Below are positions 23,159-26,916 of a stretch of 26,916 bases of DNA, piece after piece; the stretch's first letter is position 1, and each line of letters starts with the position of its first letter. Location: positions 1 to 26,916 of the IMG/VR virus record IMGVR_UViG_3300006086_000029; one strand, given 5' to 3'. The position numbers were made by a program, and so were the translations under genes. Below the pieces are notes generated by a model, which saw only the letters and a program-made list of their open reading frames with translations, had not been told where the DNA came from and ran no database searches. This DNA is from a virus.

Positions 23159-23782
23159 TTAGTTGGCGAACACAAAATTCGCGTTTTGTTTTACGATACC
23201 ATGACGTGTACGAACATCATCATAGAGTTGTTGAAGGTTCTTACCTTCAGGATTCTTTATATAATCGGACCATGTATTGTGCCGATCATCTAAAGCATTT
23301 TGCACACGTTGAATATCAGGGCGTAATGCAAACACTGGTTGAATATGCTCATACGATTCTACACCTATAGCTCGATAATTATTAGGTGTTTTTCTAATCC
23401 ATATCGGAATGATAGGTTGTGGAAATGTAGGCATATCGTAGAACGTATTGTTAGTATTATCTACAACAGGCACAGGTGAGTGCATACCCGGGTAAATATC
23501 ACCAAACTTTTTGTGGAAAGTAGAAGTGACACACATCGAACCGCTGGTAGAAAGAATAGGAGCTTCTACCAATACATCTTGTTCTGTTACCAAATCTAAG
23601 AATACTGCGGAAGGCAAACCATCAGCAGGTTTAGTAGACTTGCTGTAACCAACAATCATAAACTCATACTCTCGACCTACTTCCAAGGTAGCGAGAATAT
23701 CTTTGTTGAAGAATGAAACGCAGTTTGGTAACTGCGCATACAGTGAATCATTGCGAGTCGATTTTAAAACAGTTGCTCTCAT
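23159..23782 (-). CDS. Uncharacterised protein, 207 aa
   Basis: No family recognised. The first 75 residues look like a small beta-barrel (VGREYEFMIVGYSK then AVFLDLVTEQDVLV), which could be an OB-like or similar fold. The middle is Pro-rich and flexible (MPTFPQPIIPIWI), and the C-terminus is a helical segment. The ATG at 23782 has AAAGG 7 nt upstream. The first 35 nt overlap the 94-aa gene. A nucleic-acid-binding role is a guess from the possible barrel. Confidence 0.78.
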   Translation of the reverse strand: MRATVLKSTRNDSLYAQLPNCVSFFNKDILATLEVGREYEFMIVGYSKSTKPADGLPSAVFLDLVTEQDVLVEAPILSTSGSMCVTSTFHKKFGDIYPGMHSPVPVVDNTNNTFYDMPTFPQPIIPIWIRKTPNNYRAIGVESYEHIQPVFALRPDIQRVQNALDDRHNTWSDYIKNPEGKNLQQLYDDVRTRHGIVKQNANFVFAN

Positions 23783-24032
23783 GTGAGTTACCTTTAGTAA
23801 TAGGAATAAATGGGTTCGGTGAGTTCCACGAGTCAAACACTGTTAGTTCAAACACACCAGATACACGGGTTGAATGGAAATGTACGTACTCTTTTGTATC
23901 GAAACGAACACCTCTAATCCAGTAGTTTGAAGTGGGGCGATCTTTACGTTTCGACAAAAATAGAATGTTTGCAGGACCACTATCAAACATTACACGCAAT
24001 ACATGACCATAAGTTAAATCTTCAATTTGCAT
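23748..24032 (-). CDS. Uncharacterised protein, 94 aa
   Basis: No family recognised. It is beta-rich with aromatic and charged residues (NYWIRGVRFDTKEYVHFHS) and reads like a small SH3-like or beta-barrel domain. The sequence following NSWNSPNPF is polar and probably disordered. AAGGAGA lies 6 nt before the ATG. The 3' end overlaps the next gene by 35 nt, which is common in this tightly packed region. Confidence 0.75.
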   Translation of the reverse strand: MQIEDLTYGHVLRVMFDSGPANILFLSKRKDRPTSNYWIRGVRFDTKEYVHFHSTRVSGVFELTVFDSWNSPNPFIPITKGNSHESNCFKIDSQ

Positions 24033-24045
24033 AACACTTCTCCTT

Positions 24046-24492
24046 TTATTTTAATGATACTACATTAGACAATGCTTTGTCATATTTTAATGATTCTCGC
24101 GTACTATGGCGAACGATAGTAATTGGAGATTTTGCAAGAACGACACCAGAAAAGAACAGCAGTAGAGAGGCTATATTCATAATCTCTACAACGAAAAGAG
24201 TAGCCAACTCTTCCTTCACATTAATACCTTCTTTGTGCGTGTTAAGCAATTCGAGAAGTGCCTTGTAAATAATAATAACCTCGGACGCAGGCAAAGTAAA
24301 AGCCTCAGAACGATACAAATTTTTCTCAATACGAAACATTGCAGGCTTATCTAACCACAATAACAAACGCGGTATACTAGAGACAGGTTCAATGTTCTTA
24401 ATGCAAGAGGCAATTGAATGGAACAGCGTAAAGTTTATACTAAGAGTAGGCTTATCTGCTACCGTTGTATTGAAATAGATTAAATCGTCCAC
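24046..24492 (-). CDS. Small membrane protein, 148 aa, GTG start
   Basis: Residues about 97-120 form a hydrophobic span (TLFVVEIMNIASLLLFFSGV) flanked by charged residues. The N-terminal part is a soluble mixed domain and the C-terminus is basic. It may be a single-pass inner-membrane protein. Translation probably starts at GTG 24492: GGAGG lies 6 nt upstream, within the last codons of the acetolactate-synthase-like gene. That coupling links its production to the enzyme. No family is recognised. Confidence 0.75.
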   Translation of the reverse strand: MDDLIYFNTTVADKPTLSINFTLFHSIASCIKNIEPVSSIPRLLLWLDKPAMFRIEKNLYRSEAFTLPASEVIIIYKALLELLNTHKEGINVKEELATLFVVEIMNIASLLLFFSGVVLAKSPITIVRHSTRESLKYDKALSNVVSLK

Positions 24493-24494
24493 AA

Positions 24495-26288
24495 TTAACC
24501 TCCTGGAGTTGCTGATTGTTGTGCCAAACCTTTAATACGATCACCCATTGGTGGTACTTCATTGCGATCAATGCGCACATCAATCAATGTAGGACCGTTG
24601 CGCAGAAACAAAACATTAAGGTCGATAGCATCTAATTCTTTTGTTGTTCGTACAATTGTACCGTACGCCCCACTTGCTTTTGCTATTGCAGCGAAATCGA
24701 CAACATTCAATTCCCAGCCGATGCTTTCTTGTCCTCCAAGCTTTTGTCCGTGCATCACCATACCCATAGCACTGTCATTCAGAACTAAAAACACAATGGG
24801 AAGATTATGCTGGACAGCTACAGTTATCTCATGCGAGGACATTAAGAATGAACCATCACCAACTATACAAACAGTAGGTTCATTTGTAGCGAACGCGCTA
24901 CCTATAGCAGCACCAACTGACCATGCCATACTGCCGAAGCCCATTGCAATGTGATACTTACCATCACTGTTCTTGCGTGTTAGATAGTGCGTGGCCCATG
25001 CCCAACTATTACCAGCATCTACAAATATACGAGCATCGTCTACTAGATTGTGACTGAGGCGGTGCATAAGATACTGCGGCTTTATAGTGCTACTTGGTAA
25101 TGTGCAGGCTTTGGAGTTTTTCAATTCAGCATAACCACCGCAAGCATTTAATTGAGTCTTATCTGAAACATTGCTCCACGCTAATTCCGCACCGATAAGA
25201 TTTTCAACCTCAGTATTCATACACTCAAACACGTACTTGATATTGCCGTACACTTGCAACTTAGCCATACCAGAGCGTGTGAAATGTTCTGCACAACTAT
25301 CAATGTGGACCAATTTGTAGTTCAACAAATCAGGACTCCAACCAGACGTACTCAACTCATCTAAAGTGCAACCAATTGCGATAACTGTAACAACGCGAGT
25401 AGATTGGAGTAATTGTTTAGCAGAAGCGTGTCCAGCAAATCCGTAAACACCTAAATAATTCTTATGTGTTTCATCAACAAACGATTTACCTATTGGTGTA
25501 GACATAAAAGGTAAATCTGTTAAATTCAAAAACTCCATAATCTCTTGACTAGCTTCGTGGCAACCTTCACCTACAATCACAGCAATAGAGCTATCTTGCT
25601 CTAAGATATTTAACAATTCTTTTAGTGCATCCGTATCAACAAAATGGTCGTGATTGTTCGTGACACGTTTGATAGCGTGTTTGCAGGTATCTTGGCGAAG
25701 CACATCACTTGGAATACTCAAGTGTACTGGACCTTTATTTTGATAAGCAGCTAACAATGCCGCACGTAGTTTGTGTTCAAGTTGGTCTGCATGTGAAACC
25801 AAAGTGTTGTAATGTGTAATACTTTGGAACATTGCCACAGTGTCTACAGAAGTACAACTACTTTCTTGTAAAGCACGACGGCCGAATTTTGGTAATGGGG
25901 TTTGTGCAGTGATGATAAGCATTGGAATATTATCAGAATACGCGCTTGCAACACCAGTAATTAAATTGGTAGTACCTGGACCAGTAGTGCTGAACACAAC
26001 TGCGAGTTTGCGGGTTTCACGATAGTAACCATCTGCCATGAATGCTGCACCAGTTTCGTGGCGAGCAATAACGGAACGGATAGGACCAAATGCTTTTTGA
26101 TTGCGAGATACAGCATTCAACAGAGGTTCGATAGCACCACCTGGAACACCGAACATAGTATCAATGTTATGCGCAAGGAGATAATCTAATAACATATCTG
26201 CGCTTGTATAAACATCAGAGTAGTGCAGGGCTTGGAATACAGTGTGTGATAATGGGTATTGTGGTGCAGTGATAGCTAATTGTTGCAT
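24495..26288 (-). CDS. ilvB-like: Acetolactate-synthase-like ThDP enzyme, 597 aa
   Basis: This is a full-length thiamine-diphosphate enzyme of the acetohydroxyacid synthase group. The PYR domain has GVPGGAIEPL (47-56), the catalytic Glu in IARHETGAAFMADGYYRETR (74-93, Glu 78), TTGPGTTNLITGVASAYSDN (101-120) and the FGRRALQESSC segment. A central FAD-fold-like domain spans about 190-360. The PP domain has the metal/ThDP motif from GDGSFLMSSHEI (477-488) to LVLNDSAMGMVMHG (501-514), with N-D in place of the more usual N-N. Such enzymes condense pyruvate to acetolactate, the entry to branched-chain amino acids and acetoin; the exact substrate cannot be fixed here. No small regulatory subunit is present. 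AAAGG lies 9 nt upstream. Probably acquired from a bacterium. Confidence 0.93.
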   Translation of the reverse strand: MQQLAITAPQYPLSHTVFQALHYSDVYTSADMLLDYLLAHNIDTMFGVPGGAIEPLLNAVSRNQKAFGPIRSVIARHETGAAFMADGYYRETRKLAVVFSTTGPGTTNLITGVASAYSDNIPMLIITAQTPLPKFGRRALQESSCTSVDTVAMFQSITHYNTLVSHADQLEHKLRAALLAAYQNKGPVHLSIPSDVLRQDTCKHAIKRVTNNHDHFVDTDALKELLNILEQDSSIAVIVGEGCHEASQEIMEFLNLTDLPFMSTPIGKSFVDETHKNYLGVYGFAGHASAKQLLQSTRVVTVIAIGCTLDELSTSGWSPDLLNYKLVHIDSCAEHFTRSGMAKLQVYGNIKYVFECMNTEVENLIGAELAWSNVSDKTQLNACGGYAELKNSKACTLPSSTIKPQYLMHRLSHNLVDDARIFVDAGNSWAWATHYLTRKNSDGKYHIAMGFGSMAWSVGAAIGSAFATNEPTVCIVGDGSFLMSSHEITVAVQHNLPIVFLVLNDSAMGMVMHGQKLGGQESIGWELNVVDFAAIAKASGAYGTIVRTTKELDAIDLNVLFLRNGPTLIDVRIDRNEVPPMGDRIKGLAQQSATPGG

Positions 26289-26302
26289 GATATTTACCTT
26301 TA

Positions 26303-26319
26303 GTGAAATTTAGTGGAAC
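26303..26319 (-). repeat. 17-nt repeat before the acetolactate-synthase-like gene
   Basis: On the minus strand TTCCACTAAATTTCACT lies just upstream of the ribosome site of this gene. It matches 26785-26801 with one mismatch (TTCCACTAAATATCACT), at the same place before the 133-aa gene. Both genes therefore share a short 5' motif. Confidence 0.65.
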
Positions 26320-26338
26320 ATTTAATGACATTTAGTTG

Positions 26339-26358
26339 GAGTAGCAATTGCTACTCCT
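26339..26358. repeat. Perfect 20-bp palindrome
   Basis: GGAGTAGCAATTGCTACTCC is an exact palindrome between the 133-aa gene and the acetolactate-synthase-like gene. As RNA it would be a hairpin with at most an 8-bp stem and AAUU loop, but no T-run follows on the minus strand, so it is not a standard terminator for these genes. It may be an operator, an RNA processing site, or a weak plus-strand stop. Confidence 0.75.
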
Positions 26359-26370
26359 ATTTATTTACTG

Positions 26371-26772
26371 TTAAGCTACTTCTGGTTCTACTACATTGTT
26401 TGCACGGCGTTGTTGCTCGATGCGCCAAAAATCTTCAAAGTTTTGAGCAGTTGGTACTGTAATGCCATACCAGTTATATACAAACACTTTGTTTTGTTCT
26501 TCTGAGAAATCTTCTGCGAGTAAACCATCACCAGGCTCACCTGTAGCAGAGTTCACAACAATTGCGGTTAGTAAAGGCAATTGGTGATGTTGGCACCAGT
26601 TTTGAATCATATCAAGTGTTTGTGCAAACACACCTGCGCCATCATAACCTATATGACCAGCTAGGTCTTTGTACGTCAGCGTTTCGGCACGTGTTGCATA
26701 ACCCATTAAAATAATATAGATTTGAACTGCACGATTTGTGCGAGTAGGGTTATCAGAATAATGTGAATACAT
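26371..26772 (-). CDS. 133-aa protein with winged-helix pattern resembling alkyltransferase-like proteins
   Basis: Residues 12-100 follow a conserved-looking pattern: TNRAVQIYIILMGYA, then TLTYKDLAGHIGYDGAGVFA (31-50), a helix, then PLLTAIVVNSATGEPGDGL (66-84). The T-x-Y-x-x-L-A / G / A-x-x-L order and the following V-V-N-x-x-T-G-x-x-G segment recall the winged helix of MGMT and ATL DNA-repair proteins. The PCHR active-site segment is replaced (PLLTAIV), so alkyl transfer is not expected. This fold call is inference. The gene is the first after the promoter at 26877-26905, with GAGG 6 nt before its ATG. It directly precedes the acetolactate-synthase-like gene. Confidence 0.8.
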   Translation of the reverse strand: MYSHYSDNPTRTNRAVQIYIILMGYATRAETLTYKDLAGHIGYDGAGVFAQTLDMIQNWCQHHQLPLLTAIVVNSATGEPGDGLLAEDFSEEQNKVFVYNWYGITVPTAQNFEDFWRIEQQRRANNVVEPEVA

Positions 26773-26784
26773 ATAAACCTCGAA

Positions 26785-26801
26785 AGTGATATTTAGTGGA
26801 A
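26785..26801 (-). repeat. 17-nt repeat before the 133-aa gene
   Basis: On the minus strand TTCCACTAAATATCACT lies between the shared leader element and the GAGG ribosome site. Its partner is at 26303-26319. Confidence 0.65.
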
Positions 26802-26860
26802 TTTACAAACATTTCAATCTTGCCTATGTGATATACCTACAAAGTGCAGACAGGATAGAT
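26802..26860 (-). repeat. Shared leader element, second full copy
   Basis: Near-identical to 19673-19729, with the same order of TTTACAAACATTTCAAT, TATACCTA and AAGTGCAGACAGGATA (plus-strand reading). It lies between the promoter at 26877-26905 and the 133-aa gene. The 19-bp stem of the other copy is not preserved, so sequence rather than only the hairpin appears to be conserved. Confidence 0.85.
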
Positions 26861-26876
26861 ATTTCTTTCACAACTC

Positions 26877-26905
26877 ATTATATCACATTTTCAAAACAAG
26901 TGCAA
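26877..26905 (-). promoter_or_regulatory. Sigma70-type promoter with T-tract upstream
   Basis: On the minus strand TTGCAC (26905-26900) and TATAAT (26882-26877) are 17 nt apart, preceded by a T9 run at the window edge that could act as an UP-like element. The spacer and downstream bases closely match the promoter at 19748-19776. It should drive the 133-aa gene and probably the acetolactate-synthase-like gene. Confidence 0.88.
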
Positions 26906-26916
26906 ATAAAAAAAAA

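Noticed and set aside
24562-24954. 130-codon plus-strand open frame opposite the acetolactate-synthase-like gene
   Set aside because: It is antisense to a strongly supported enzyme gene, has no ribosome site and does not read like a protein family.
1-26916. A CRISPR array, tRNA gene or insertion sequence
   Set aside because: No regularly spaced repeats, no cloverleaf in the few spacers, and no transposase-like product or terminal inverted repeats were seen.
1-26916. Window ends as terminal repeats of a complete molecule
   Set aside because: The first and last bases do not match each other beyond A-rich runs, so I see no evidence for a complete or circular molecule.

Overview
The window is almost certainly a stretch of a large, AT-rich tailed-phage (Caudoviricetes) genome from a Gram-negative host. 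Every supported gene is on the minus strand, so transcription runs from high to low coordinates. Genes are small and packed, often joined by ATGA or TAATG stop/start overlaps. Recognisable products are a terminase large subunit, a DnaB-type replicative helicase, a DexA-like DEDDh exonuclease, an HNH endonuclease and two KTSC-domain proteins. Most other proteins match no family I can name. Host and genus cannot be read from the sequence; sigma70-type promoters and purine-rich Shine-Dalgarno sites fit a proteobacterial host.

Layout in transcription order. (1) 26905-24046: a consensus-like sigma70 promoter with a long leader, a 133-aa protein with a possible alkyltransferase-like winged-helix pattern, a palindrome, a full-length acetolactate-synthase-like ThDP enzyme and a small membrane protein. 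This looks like an auxiliary metabolic block. (2) 24032-19778: small unknown genes, the DexA-like exonuclease, an extremely acidic 29-residue ORF and an acidic-tract protein. (3) 19776-12090: a second copy of the promoter and leader, then about 17 small genes. They include a basic 40-aa ORF, small Cys-pair proteins, an MgtC/SapB-family membrane protein, a two-helix membrane protein, a KTSC protein, a gene that appears split by a +1 frameshift, and a protein resembling the C-terminal half of an SF2 helicase. (4) 12093-10756: a third promoter with a partial copy of the same leader, and three small genes. (5) 10628-68: the replication and packaging block (391-aa protein, HNH endonuclease, Cys-rich protein, 390-aa protein, helicase, 284-aa protein, terminase, 255-aa protein, KTSC protein), ending at a strong terminator.

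The most interesting non-coding signal is a shared leader element about 10-60 nt downstream of three promoters. Two copies are near-identical over more than 55 nt, and one lies in a perfect 19-bp stem-loop at the predicted transcription start. It looks like a phage-specific control element that coordinates separate transcripts. The most interesting genes are the metabolic pair (acetolactate synthase and the 133-aa protein) and the MgtC-family protein, both of which could alter host physiology during infection. No tRNA, rRNA, CRISPR array or insertion sequence was seen. No gene-free stretch exceeds 300 bases.
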